Below are positions 1 to 5,989 of a stretch of 5,989 nt of DNA, piece by piece (the first letter of the stretch is position 1; each line of letters begins with the position of its first letter). The translations under genes were made by a program, and so were the position numbers. This DNA comes from an uncultured Burkholderiales bacterium (lineage in GTDB: Bacteria > Pseudomonadota > Gammaproteobacteria > Burkholderiales > Burkholderiaceae): positions 1 to 5,989 of the forward strand of contig CAIMWY010000248.1 of the NCBI GenBank assembly GCA_903845315.1, in the 5' to 3' direction. The notes beneath the pieces are model-generated. The model did no database searches. It had not been told where the DNA came from and was given only the letters and a program-made list of their open reading frames with translations.

Positions 1-695
1 CCCCTGTTTACGAGCAAGTGAAAACCTATGTACGCACCCAAATAGGCTTGGGTGTGTGGGTGTCGGGCGACCCGGTCCCCAGCGAAAGTGCGTTGATGCA
101 CCGCTTTGGCGTGAGTCGCATGACCATCCACCGCGCTTTGCGTGAATTGATGGCCGATGGCCTGGTGCGGCGCGTGCAAGGCTCGGGCACCTTTGTGGCC
201 GAGTTGCACCAGGTGTCTTCGCAGCTCACCATCCGAGACATCCAAGAAGAGGTCACCGAACGTGGTCATGTGCATGCCACCCGCGTTCTCACAGTGGAGA
301 CGCTGCGTGCGCCACAAGCCTTGGCGCAACGCATGGGTTTGCGCACTGGACAGTCGGTGTTTCATACCGTGCTGATCCATTTGGAAAACGGTGTGCCCAT
401 TCAATACGAAGACCGGTATGTCAACCCACTGGCGGCGCCGGATTATTTGAAAACAGACTTCACCCAAACCACGCCCACGCGCCATCTGCTGGATCACGCG
501 CCCTTGACCCAAGCCAGCTACTCCATCGAAGCCTGTTTGCCCAGTGCCGAAGAAGCCAAGCTGCTGGGCATTCGCAAACACGAGGCCTGCTTGGTGATGG
601 TGCGCCGCACGGTGAGTGCCAGCCATGTGGCGAGTTTGGCGCGCTTGGTGTATCCGGGCACGCGCTACAGCTTCAGCGGAGACTTTCAAGCATGA
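1..695 (+). CDS. hutC: HutC, histidine-utilisation repressor (GntR family, UTRA domain), 5'-partial
   Basis: GntR-family transcriptional repressor of the hut operon; in relatives it binds operators in hut promoters and is released by urocanate. The frame is open back to position 3 and reads PVYEQVKTYV before the GTG at 18. That matches the usual HutC N-terminus, so the true start lies upstream of the window and the GTG at 18 is not the start. The winged helix-turn-helix follows (PSESALMHRFGVSRMTIHRA, then ELMADGLVRRVQGSGTFV). After it comes a UTRA ligand-binding domain of about 130 residues, with RDIQEEVTERGH near its beginning, the typical YEDRYVNP segment in the middle, and a C-terminal VRRTVSASHVASLARLVYPG segment. 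The C-terminus is complete and of normal form. The TGA stop overlaps the hutD ATG (ATGA at 692-695). Family assignment is firm; hut specificity is supported by the adjacent hutD, hutI, hutG and hutF. Confidence 0.95.
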   Translation, partial: PVYEQVKTYVRTQIGLGVWVSGDPVPSESALMHRFGVSRMTIHRALRELMADGLVRRVQGSGTFVAELHQVSSQLTIRDIQEEVTERGHVHATRVLTVETLRAPQALAQRMGLRTGQSVFHTVLIHLENGVPIQYEDRYVNPLAAPDYLKTDFTQTTPTRHLLDHAPLTQASYSIEACLPSAEEAKLLGIRKHEACLVMVRRTVSASHVASLARLVYPGTRYSFSGDFQA

Positions 696-1282
696 CGAGC
701 CACACTGCAGATTGGCAACTGCTGGCACTGGCCGATGCAGCGGCCACACCTTGGCGCAATGGCGGTGGTGTGACGCGTGAGTTGTTGTCGGGTCCGACAA
801 GCACCGACTGGCGCTGGCGTTTGTCGGTGGCCGATGTGGCAGCCCATGGTCCGTTCTCGCGCTTTGAGAACACCCAGCGTTGGTTTGCTGTACTTGACGG
901 CGCAGGTGTGGTGTTGCGTTTTCCGCAAGCCACCCACCGCTTGAATGCGCACAGCGCGGTGTTGGCATTTGATGGCGAGTGGTCTTGCGACTGTGACTTG
1001 ATTGAGGGTGCCACGCTGGACTTCAATCTGATGACGCGAGGCTTGCCCGCGCACATGCAACGCGTGCGCGCGCAGACGCATGTCCACACGCCTGCCGTCG
1101 CGGGCTTGGCCGCCGTGTTTGCCCTGCACGACGACACCCGCATCACGCAGGGCACGCAGTCGCTGTCTGTGCCACGCCACACCTTGGCTTGGCGCATGCT
1201 GGCGGCGCACGAGGTGGCGAAAGAGGCGGTGCAAGTGCACAGTCCGCATGCGCTGTGGTTGTTCATTGAAGGCGCCGCATGA
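692..1282 (+). CDS. hutD: HutD family accessory protein of histidine utilisation
   Basis: A 196-residue HutD/Ves-family protein with a cupin-like fold, probably cytosolic since no signal peptide is visible. Family hallmarks are [11 protein letters not shown] (residues 20-30), [17 protein letters not shown] (42-58), [10 protein letters not shown] (68-77), [11 protein letters not shown] (93-103) and DFNLM (110-114). HutD is not a pathway enzyme. Work on Pseudomonas HutD proposed that it limits maximal hut expression and binds a pathway intermediate; its role here is inferred from that. The ATG at 692 is favoured because it overlaps the hutC stop and has GGAG at 678-681. The stop overlaps the hutI start (ATGA at 1279-1282). 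Length is normal for the family and nothing looks broken. Confidence 0.93.
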   Translation: MTSHTADWQLLALADAAATPWRNGGGVTRELLSGPTSTDWRWRLSVADVAAHGPFSRFENTQRWFAVLDGAGVVLRFPQATHRLNAHSAVLAFDGEWSCDCDLIEGATLDFNLMTRGLPAHMQRVRAQTHVHTPAVAGLAAVFALHDDTRITQGTQSLSVPRHTLAWRMLAAHEVAKEAVQVHSPHALWLFIEGAA

Positions 1283-2505
1283 AACCCCAACTCTGGACCC
1301 ACGCCCGTTTGGTCACCTGTGCCGCAGGTGCCACCGATGGCTATGGCTTGATCGACAACGGTGCCCTGGTGTCTGACGGTGAACAGATTGTGTGGGCAGG
1401 GTCTGCAAATGAGCTGCCGCCGCAGTGGTTGCAGGCGGCCGAGGTGCACGATGCACAGGGTGCGCTCATCACACCAGGCTGGATCGATTGCCACACCCAC
1501 TTGGTGTACGGCGGTGAACGCGCTCACGAGTTTGAGTTGCGGCTCAACGGCGCCAGTTACGAAGAGGTGGCACGCGCAGGCGGAGGCATTGTGTCGACCG
1601 TGCAGGCCACGCGTGACGCTTCGCCTGAGAGCTTGTACTTGCAAGCGCAGCGCCGCTTGAAGGCACTGATGGCTGAGGGCGTGACCACGGTAGAAATCAA
1701 ATCGGGTTACGGACTGTCGCTCGAGCACGAGCGCAAGTGCTTGCAAGTGGCGCGGCGTTTGGGCGAGCAGCACGCGGTGCAGGTGCGCACCACGTTCTTG
1801 GGCGCCCATGCGCTGCCGTTTGAATACGCAGGCCGCGCTGACGACTACATCCAAGCCGTGGTCGACATGATGGGCCCGCTCCATGACGCTGGCTTGGTCG
1901 ATGCGGTGGATGTGTTTTGCGAGCGCATTGGTTTCAGTCTGGCGCAAACCGAGCGGGTGTTCCATGCCGCGCAGCGTTTGGGCTTGCCCGTCAAGCTGCA
2001 TGCCGAGCAACTCAGCGACAGCCAGGGCGCGGCCTTGGCCGCCAAGTACGGCGCCTTGAGTTGCGACCACCTGGAGTGGTTGAGCGAAGACGGCGTGCGC
2101 GCCATGGCCGCTGCGGGCACGGTGGCCGTGTTGCTGCCGGGCGCGTTTTACTTTTTGCGCGAAACCCGCGTGCCACCTATCGCGTGGTTACGAGAACACC
2201 AGGTGCCCATGGCGGTGTCGACCGATTGCAACCCGGGCAGCTCGCCCTGCACCTCGATGTTGCTGATGCTCAACATGGCGTGTACGCTGATGCGCTTGAC
2301 GCCCCAAGAAGCGCTTCTGGGCGCCACCCGCCATGCGGCGCAGGCATTGGGTTTGCACGACCGAGGACAACTGGTGGCCGGGCAGCGCGCTGACTTTGTG
2401 CTGTGGGATGTGGCGCACCCGGCTGAGCTTTGTTATGCCATGGGCGCCAACCCAAGAAGACAAACCATTTGGGGCGGCCAGCCCCTGAAAGAGACGACGC
2501 CATGA
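1279..2505 (+). CDS. hutI: Imidazolonepropionase (EC 3.5.2.7)
   Basis: Third enzyme of histidine degradation: it hydrolyses 4-imidazolone-5-propionate to N-formimino-L-glutamate in the cytosol. The protein has 408 residues, normal for this amidohydrolase-superfamily enzyme. The metal-binding HxH lies in [19 protein letters not shown] (H72, H74). The other expected metal ligands are H241 (KLHAEQ) and D316 (STDCNPGS). E244 and H264 (SCDHLEW) match the catalytic Glu and His of Bacillus subtilis HutI at a constant offset of 8 residues. EIKSGYGL (139-146) and [11 protein letters not shown] (173-183) are further family signatures. The ATG at 1279 overlaps the hutD stop and has GAAGG at 1268-1272, 6 nt upstream. 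The stop overlaps the hutG ATG. All active-site residues are present, so it should be active. Confidence 0.98.
   Translation: MKPQLWTHARLVTCAAGATDGYGLIDNGALVSDGEQIVWAGSANELPPQWLQAAEVHDAQGALITPGWIDCHTHLVYGGERAHEFELRLNGASYEEVARAGGGIVSTVQATRDASPESLYLQAQRRLKALMAEGVTTVEIKSGYGLSLEHERKCLQVARRLGEQHAVQVRTTFLGAHALPFEYAGRADDYIQAVVDMMGPLHDAGLVDAVDVFCERIGFSLAQTERVFHAAQRLGLPVKLHAEQLSDSQGAALAAKYGALSCDHLEWLSEDGVRAMAAAGTVAVLLPGAFYFLRETRVPPIAWLREHQVPMAVSTDCNPGSSPCTSMLLMLNMACTLMRLTPQEALLGATRHAAQALGLHDRGQLVAGQRADFVLWDVAHPAELCYAMGANPRRQTIWGGQPLKETTP
1632..1645. promoter_or_regulatory. Candidate HutC-like operator inside hutI (copy 1)
   Basis: CTTGTACTTGCAAG is an imperfect inverted repeat with arms CTTG/CAAG. 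From memory, the HutC operator in other proteobacteria is close to CTTGTA-N2-TACAAG; this site differs only by a G for A in the right half. It lies in codons 118-122 of hutI (Ser-Leu-Tyr-Leu-Gln). A near copy sits in hutG. Because TTG and CAA are favoured codons here, chance is a real alternative and binding is unproven. Confidence 0.25.
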
Positions 2506-3302
2506 ACGTGTTTGAGTTGACGCAGGGCAGCGCGCCCTTGCTGGTGTGCATGCCGCACATTGGCACCGACATTGCACATGAGCTGCGTGCTTTGTATGTG
2601 CCGCGTGCTCTGGATGTGGAAGACACCGATTGGCACTTGGCCACGCTCTACAACTTCCTCGAAAGCTTGGGGGCCAGCGTGTTGCGTGCCACCACCTCGC
2701 GCTATGTGATCGACCTCAACCGTCCGCCCGACGACACGCCCATGTACCCCGGCGCCTCCAACACCGAGTTGTGTCCCACGCGTTTCTTCACCGGTGACCC
2801 GCTGTACCAGCCGGGTTGCGAGCCGTCCATGCCCCAGCGCCTGGCGCGCCGCAGCCAGTATTGGCAGCCTTACCACGACGCTTTGGCGCAAGAGCTGCAA
2901 CGCTTGCAAGCCTTGCACGGCCAGGTCTTGCTGTGGGATGCGCACAGCATTCGCAGCGCCATTCCGTGGTTGTTTGAAGGACGCTTGCCCGACCTCAACA
3001 TTGGCACGGCCGACGGCAAAGCCGCCGATGCGCGTGTCACCCTCGCCGTAGCCCAGGCTTGCCAAGATGCGCCGGGCATCAGCCACGTGGTGAACGGTCG
3101 TTTCAAAGGCGGGTACACCACGCGCCACTATGGCAACCCAGCGGGTGGCATTCATGTTGTGCAATTAGAGAAATGCCAGAGCTTGTACATGCAAGAAGTG
3201 GCACCCTATGCCTACGACGCGGCTTTGGCCGCCCAATGCCAGCCCGTGCTCCAGGCCATGGTGCGCGCAGGCCTGGATGCTGTGAAGGCCTTGCCGCGAT
3301 GA
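2502..3302 (+). CDS. hutG: N-formylglutamate deformylase (N-formylglutamate amidohydrolase, EC 3.5.1.68)
   Basis: Final enzyme of the five-step hut route: it hydrolyses N-formyl-L-glutamate to L-glutamate and formate. The 266-residue protein belongs to the FGase family (zinc-dependent amidohydrolase), not to the arginase-fold formiminoglutamase that is also called HutG in four-step pathways. Signatures are MPHIGTDI (17-24), DTDWH (41-45), [12 protein letters not shown] (67-78), LWDAHSI (144-150), [11 protein letters not shown] (201-211) and IHVVQLE (217-223); the conserved His, Asp and Glu residues in these are the likely metal and catalytic groups. The frame is open upstream to 2430, but the ATG at 2502 is chosen because MNVFELTQG is the normal N-terminus and it makes an ATGA overlap with the hutI stop. 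Its ribosome-binding site is weak (AGAGA around 2490), so coupling to hutI translation is plausible. The stop overlaps hutF. Confidence 0.97.
   Translation: MNVFELTQGSAPLLVCMPHIGTDIAHELRALYVPRALDVEDTDWHLATLYNFLESLGASVLRATTSRYVIDLNRPPDDTPMYPGASNTELCPTRFFTGDPLYQPGCEPSMPQRLARRSQYWQPYHDALAQELQRLQALHGQVLLWDAHSIRSAIPWLFEGRLPDLNIGTADGKAADARVTLAVAQACQDAPGISHVVNGRFKGGYTTRHYGNPAGGIHVVQLEKCQSLYMQEVAPYAYDAALAAQCQPVLQAMVRAGLDAVKALPR
3182..3195. promoter_or_regulatory. Candidate HutC-like operator inside hutG (copy 2)
   Basis: CTTGTACATGCAAG is an imperfect inverted repeat, identical to the site at 1632-1645 except for one central base. It lies in hutG codons 227-231 (Ser-Leu-Tyr-Met-Gln). Over the 18 nt AGAGCTTGTACWTGCAAG (1628-1645 and 3178-3195) the two copies match at 17 positions. 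The left half matches the remembered HutC half-site CTTGTA and the right half has one mismatch. It could be a roadblock site or a chance product of codon preference. Confidence 0.25.
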
Positions 3303-4690
3303 AGTGGTTGGCGCAGCAGGCCTGGTTGCCAGGCAAGACGCACGGCGCTTGGGTCGCCAACGTGTTGCTTGAAGCCGATGCGCGGGGGTGTTGGTCGGTC
3401 ATCACTCCCTCGCCCACGTCTGAGCAAGCCCATGGGGCCAGCGCCTTGGGCTGGGTGATTCCGGGCATGGTCAACGCGCACAGCCACGCGTTCCAACGCG
3501 CCATGGCGGGCTTGGCCGAACACAGCCAACGCGCCGGCGACGATTTTTGGAGCTGGCGCGAGCGCATGTACCGCATTGCCTTGCGCGTGGAACCCGCGCA
3601 GCTCGAAGCGATTGCCACTTGGCTGTATGCCGAGTTGCTGGATGCGGGCTACACCCAGGTGTGCGAGTTCCATTACCTGCACCGCGCGCCCGATGGCAGC
3701 GCCTATGCCGACCCGGGGGAGATGACCTGGGCGTTGGTGCGCGCGGCCCAAACGGTGGGCATGGGCCTGACCGTGTTGCCCACGCTCTACATGCACCAAG
3801 GCTTTGGCCAACCGGGTTTGACCGACATGCAACGCCGCTTTGCCTCCACCCCGGCGTCGGTGCTGGCCTTGCGCGAAGCCGTCAACGCTTTGGCGCGTCG
3901 CGCGGGACAGGGCACATCGCGCCAGTCAGCGCTGCTGTTGAATGCAGGTGTGGCCCTGCATTCTCTGCGGGCGGTGGATGCGGTGGCTTTGCGCGAGGTG
4001 GCATCGGCTGTGACCGATGGGCCGATTCACATCCATGTGGCCGAGCAAACAAAAGAGGTCAACGATTGCTTGAGCCACCATGGACAACGACCGATTCAAT
4101 GGTTGCTTGACCACGCGCCGGTAGATGCGCGCTGGAACTTGGTGCACGCCACCCATGCGACGTCTGAGGAAATCAAGGGACTGGCACAACGGCAGGCGAG
4201 TGTGGTGATTTGTCCCAGCACCGAAGCCAATTTGGGCGATGGCTTTTTCGAAATGCCGCAAGCACTCAGCCACGATTTACGCTGGTCGATTGGCACCGAC
4301 AGTCACATCAACCGCAACTGGCAGGAAGAGTTGCGGTGGTTGGAATACGGCCAACGCTTGCGCGGGCAACGGCGCAATGTGGCGCTCGATGGTCAGCAAG
4401 GTGTGGGGTCTAGCGCTGCCGTGTTGCTGGACAACGCCTGGCGCGGCGGCGTGGCGGCCACGGGACTGCCGCTGGGCGGACTGGCGTTGGACCAACGTGC
4501 CGATTGGTTGGAGCTGGACACCGACAGCGATGCGCTGGCAGGCGTGCCCTTGGCCCAGGTCTTGGATGCCTTGGTGTTTTCCACCCCATCACCCACGTGG
4601 CGGCGCCGCGCGGTGGCAGGGCGTGAGGTCACGAGCAGCAAACATCTGTACCGCGAGAAATTTTTGGCGGTCATGCAGGCTATTCTGTGA
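3299..4690 (+). CDS. hutF: Formimidoylglutamate deiminase (EC 3.5.3.13)
   Basis: Fourth enzyme of the five-step pathway: it deiminates N-formimino-L-glutamate to N-formyl-L-glutamate plus ammonia, feeding HutG. The 463-residue protein is an amidohydrolase-superfamily member with a single zinc. Expected ligands are H61 and H63 in NAHSHAFQ, H246 in HIHVAEQ and D334 in IGTDSH. H283 (LVHATH), E249 and Q66 match the catalytic and binding residues of Pseudomonas aeruginosa HutF, with a near-constant offset of about 14 residues in the second half. VCEFHYLH (121-128) and CPSTEANLGDGFF (305-317) are also typical. The open frame extends upstream to 3059, but that part runs inside hutG; the ATG at 3299 gives the family-like N-terminus [12 protein letters not shown], overlaps the hutG stop, and has GAAGG at 3284-3288. 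Complete and apparently intact. Its presence beside an FGase-type HutG fixes the route as five-step. Confidence 0.97.
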   Translation: MKWLAQQAWLPGKTHGAWVANVLLEADARGCWSVITPSPTSEQAHGASALGWVIPGMVNAHSHAFQRAMAGLAEHSQRAGDDFWSWRERMYRIALRVEPAQLEAIATWLYAELLDAGYTQVCEFHYLHRAPDGSAYADPGEMTWALVRAAQTVGMGLTVLPTLYMHQGFGQPGLTDMQRRFASTPASVLALREAVNALARRAGQGTSRQSALLLNAGVALHSLRAVDAVALREVASAVTDGPIHIHVAEQTKEVNDCLSHHGQRPIQWLLDHAPVDARWNLVHATHATSEEIKGLAQRQASVVICPSTEANLGDGFFEMPQALSHDLRWSIGTDSHINRNWQEELRWLEYGQRLRGQRRNVALDGQQGVGSSAAVLLDNAWRGGVAATGLPLGGLALDQRADWLELDTDSDALAGVPLAQVLDALVFSTPSPTWRRRAVAGREVTSSKHLYREKFLAVMQAIL

Positions 4691-4692
4691 GC

Positions 4693-5619
4693 ATGTCTAA
4701 GCAACTCGTCACTTCCAACTTGAGTTTGCGTCAGCTGCGTGCTTTTTTGGCCGTGGCCCAAGAGTCCAGCATGACGCGCGCAGCCGCCAAGTTGCACCTC
4801 ACCCCCTCGGCCTTGTCGATGCTGGTGCGCGCCATGGAAGACGATGTGGGCGTGCGCTTGTTCGAGCGCACCACCCGCCGCTTGGTGTTGACCGAGGCGG
4901 GCCAGCAGTTTTTGCCCACGGTCGAACGTGTGTTTGCCGAATTGGAACAAGGCTTGAGCCGTTTGCACGCCGCGCAGCAGGTAAAAAACAGCGTGCTGCG
5001 CTTGGTCGCTACCCCCTTGTTGGCGAGCGCTTTGTTTCCGCAATTGATTGCCAGTTTTCGCTTGCAACATCCGCAGGTGCGGGTGGAGTTGCTCGACGGC
5101 CCGGTCGATTCTTTGCCGGCGCTGGTGCGCCAGGGGCAGGTGGACATGGCGGTGTGCACGGCCAACGACGACGCTGCTGATTTGCAGGCCACGGCCTTGT
5201 ATGCCGACACTTTGATGCTGGCATGCCACAGCGCCCACCCTTTGGCCGAGCAGCGTGAGGTGGCTTGGCAAGAGTTGCTGAGTGAACCCTTGATCTTGAT
5301 GCGCCACGGCAGTGGTTTGCGCACGCTGGTGGACCAAGCGTTTGCCCGTTGGAGCCGACGCCTACAACCCGCCTACGAGGTGTCGCAGGTAGCCACAGCC
5401 TTGGGTTTGGTGGCTGCAGGCGAGGGCGTGTCGGTGTTGCCGTCTTACGCCATCTCGCGCGCGCAAGCCTTGTCGCCTTCGTCGTCCATTGCCACGCTGG
5501 CCTTGGTCTCGCCCACGGTGTCGCGCCAAATTGTGGCCTTGACCAAATCAGGGGTCGATGCCGCACCCGCTGCGCAGGCCTTCATGGAGCATTTCAAAAA
5601 GCACGCAGGCAAGGCCTGA
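4693..5619 (+). CDS. LysR-type transcriptional regulator
   Basis: A 308-residue LysR-type regulator of normal length. The N-terminal winged helix-turn-helix spans about residues 10-70 (LSLRQLRAFLAVAQESSMTR, then AAAKLHLTPSALSMLVRAME and FERTTRRLVLTEAG). A linker helix covers about 72-98. The effector-binding domain runs from about 100 to 300, with GVSVLPSYA at 245-253. The effector and targets cannot be told from sequence. It follows hutF without a gap, so it probably shares the hut transcript and may control this or a neighbouring pathway. Start choice is uncertain: the ATG at 4693 has no good Shine-Dalgarno, whereas a GTG at 4687 in the same frame (adding two residues) overlaps the hutF stop as GTGA and has AGG 7 nt upstream (4677-4679). 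I list the ATG because MSKQL is a normal LysR-type beginning. Confidence 0.93.
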   Translation: MSKQLVTSNLSLRQLRAFLAVAQESSMTRAAAKLHLTPSALSMLVRAMEDDVGVRLFERTTRRLVLTEAGQQFLPTVERVFAELEQGLSRLHAAQQVKNSVLRLVATPLLASALFPQLIASFRLQHPQVRVELLDGPVDSLPALVRQGQVDMAVCTANDDAADLQATALYADTLMLACHSAHPLAEQREVAWQELLSEPLILMRHGSGLRTLVDQAFARWSRRLQPAYEVSQVATALGLVAAGEGVSVLPSYAISRAQALSPSSSIATLALVSPTVSRQIVALTKSGVDAAPAAQAFMEHFKKHAGKA

Positions 5620-5694
5620 AATATGGCTTGAGCCAGCAATTGCTCGCCATGCTGGGTGATGTGTGCTGGGCTCTTGCTCGACTTACAGCCGAAG
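5620..5694. other. Convergent intergenic gap between lysR-type gene and brnA
   Basis: This 75-nt gap separates two genes that run toward each other. It holds the imperfect hairpin listed separately and no open frame, RNA gene or repeat that I can support. No strong intrinsic terminator with a long T-tract is visible for either side. Confidence 0.6.
5623..5650. terminator. Weak candidate hairpin terminator between the convergent genes
   Basis: ATGGC (5623-5627) plus GAGC (5630-5633) can pair with GCTC (5642-5645) plus GCCAT (5646-5650), giving nine base pairs with a 2-nt bulge and an 8-nt loop. The loop side contains the perfect palindrome AGCAATTGCT (5635-5644). On the + strand no T-run follows. 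On the - strand the stem is followed by ATTT, a poor U-tract, so it fits termination of the brnTA transcript slightly better. Its position between convergent genes is the main argument. Confidence 0.25.
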
Positions 5695-5964
5695 TCAAAC
5701 CCTTCCAGCCAGCTTGAGCGACGCACGTAAGGTGTCGTTGATGCGGGTTTGCCAACCTTCACCACTTGCACGCAAAGCAGCCAACACGTCAGCATCGAGG
5801 CGCAGTTTGACGGGCTCTTTGGTCACGGCCGCTTTTGGACGCCCCCGCTTTTGAAGTTGTGCACCTTGGTATTGATCGGCCGTTTTGAAAAATTTTTCTG
5901 TCAGCTCTGGCGCATCGTCCACATCATTCCACGTAGCGGTCGTAGAAGGCTTTTTCGCGGTCAT
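5695..5964 (-). CDS. brnA: BrnA family antitoxin (type II toxin-antitoxin)
   Basis: An 89-residue antitoxin of the BrnA family. In the founding Brucella system BrnA binds and neutralises the ribonuclease toxin BrnT, and the complex represses its own operon. The N-terminal half is polar and probably serves as the toxin-contacting part. The basic motif QKRGRPK (38-44) and the C-terminal VKLRLDADVLAALRASGEG followed by WQTRIN (71-76) form the family's DNA-binding ribbon-helix-helix-like domain. Length is typical. The ATG at 5964 lies inside the end of brnT and has GAGG 7 nt upstream. It runs convergent to the LysR-type gene and is separate from the hut unit. The surrounding DNA is AT-richer than the hut genes, as often seen for transferred toxin-antitoxin modules. 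Confidence 0.9.
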   Translation of the reverse strand: MTAKKPSTTATWNDVDDAPELTEKFFKTADQYQGAQLQKRGRPKAAVTKEPVKLRLDADVLAALRASGEGWQTRINDTLRASLKLAGRV

Positions 5965-5989
5965 TTGCTTTCCTCATGCTGATGATGCG
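5924..5989 (-). CDS. brnT: BrnT family toxin, C-terminal fragment (5' end outside the window)
   Basis: Reading the - strand from the window edge in the frame one base off brnA gives 21 codons and a TGA at 5926-5924. The peptide begins RIISMRKANDRE and ends DRYVE. RIIS-x-RKA-x-x-RE is the conserved C-terminal signature of BrnT, a small RelE-like ribonuclease toxin of about 90 residues that inhibits translation. The order toxin first, antitoxin second is the usual one for this family and is a strong reason to accept so short a fragment. It overlaps brnA by 41 nt (5924-5964). The catalytic part lies outside, so whether the toxin is intact cannot be judged. Confidence 0.82.
   Translation of the reverse strand, partial: RIISMRKANDREKAFYDRYVE
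5972..5975 (-). promoter_or_regulatory. Ribosome-binding site of brnA, inside brnT
   Basis: GAGG on the - strand, seven bases before the brnA ATG at 5964. It sits within the brnT coding end (Met-Arg codons), so antitoxin initiation can be coupled to toxin translation. It supports the chosen brnA start. Confidence 0.6.

Noticed and set aside
18..20. GTG as the start of hutC
   Set aside because: The frame continues to the window edge with the HutC-like residues PVYEQV, so the gene begins upstream.
1229..1240. GTGCA-AG-TGCAC inverted repeat near the end of hutD
   Set aside because: Short, inside coding sequence, without similarity to a known operator and without a second copy noticed.
673..2070. 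465-codon open frame on the - strand opposite hutD and hutI
   Set aside because: It lies antisense to two genes with clear families and intact active sites. Its product has no recognisable domain and looks like a shadow of GC-rich codon use.
2430..2501. 24-codon upstream extension of hutG
   Set aside because: It lies inside the end of hutI; the FGase N-terminus and the ATGA overlap both support 2502.
2902..2911. GCTTGCAAGC palindrome inside hutG
   Set aside because: It lacks the TGTA core expected of a HutC site and is easily produced by the common codons TTG and CAA.
3059..3298. 80-codon upstream extension of hutF
   Set aside because: It overlaps the conserved C-terminal half of hutG in another frame, and the family N-terminus begins at the ATG at 3299.
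4393..5337. 314-codon open frame on the - strand opposite the end of hutF and the LysR gene
   Set aside because: Gln- and His-rich low-complexity product with no domain, opposite well-supported genes; a codon-bias shadow.
5663..5982. Small + strand open frames across the brnA region
   Set aside because: They are antisense shadows of brnA, which has a clear family signature and ribosome-binding site on the - strand.

Overview
The window is a gene-dense stretch of a GC-rich proteobacterial chromosome. It is most likely from a betaproteobacterium of the Burkholderiales, perhaps Comamonadaceae. That placement rests on the hut gene content and order, the protein sequences and the heavy use of TTG for leucine and CAA for glutamine; it is an inference, not a search result.

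Positions 1-4690 (+ strand) hold the distal part of a histidine-utilisation (hut) operon in the order hutC (5' end cut off by the window), hutD, hutI, hutG, hutF. The three enzymes cover the last three steps of the five-step pathway. HutI opens the imidazolone ring of 4-imidazolone-5-propionate to give N-formimino-glutamate. HutF removes ammonia to give N-formyl-glutamate. HutG hydrolyses that to glutamate and formate. HutC is the GntR/UTRA repressor, whose known inducer in relatives is urocanate, and HutD is the small cupin-like accessory protein of hut operons. The genes for the first two steps, hutH and hutU, and any transporter are not in the window and presumably lie upstream. All four junctions between these genes are ATGA stop/start overlaps, so the block is tightly packed and probably translationally coupled.

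Positions 4687/4693-5619 (+) encode a LysR-type regulator that directly abuts hutF, with no room for an intergenic promoter. It therefore looks like the last gene of the transcript, giving the unit a second, unassigned regulator.

Positions 5620-5694 form a short convergent intergenic gap with a weak imperfect hairpin. Beyond it, on the - strand and in visibly AT-richer DNA, lies a type II toxin-antitoxin pair of the BrnT/BrnA family. The brnA antitoxin is complete (5695-5964). Only the last 21 codons of the upstream toxin gene brnT are inside the window (5924-5989), overlapping brnA by 41 nt.

I see no RNA genes, insertion sequences, CRISPR arrays or attachment sites. I do not see an undescribed system. 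The points most worth checking are two near-identical palindromes inside hutI and hutG that resemble the HutC operator, the LysR gene locked into the hut transcript, and the brnTA module placed against its end.
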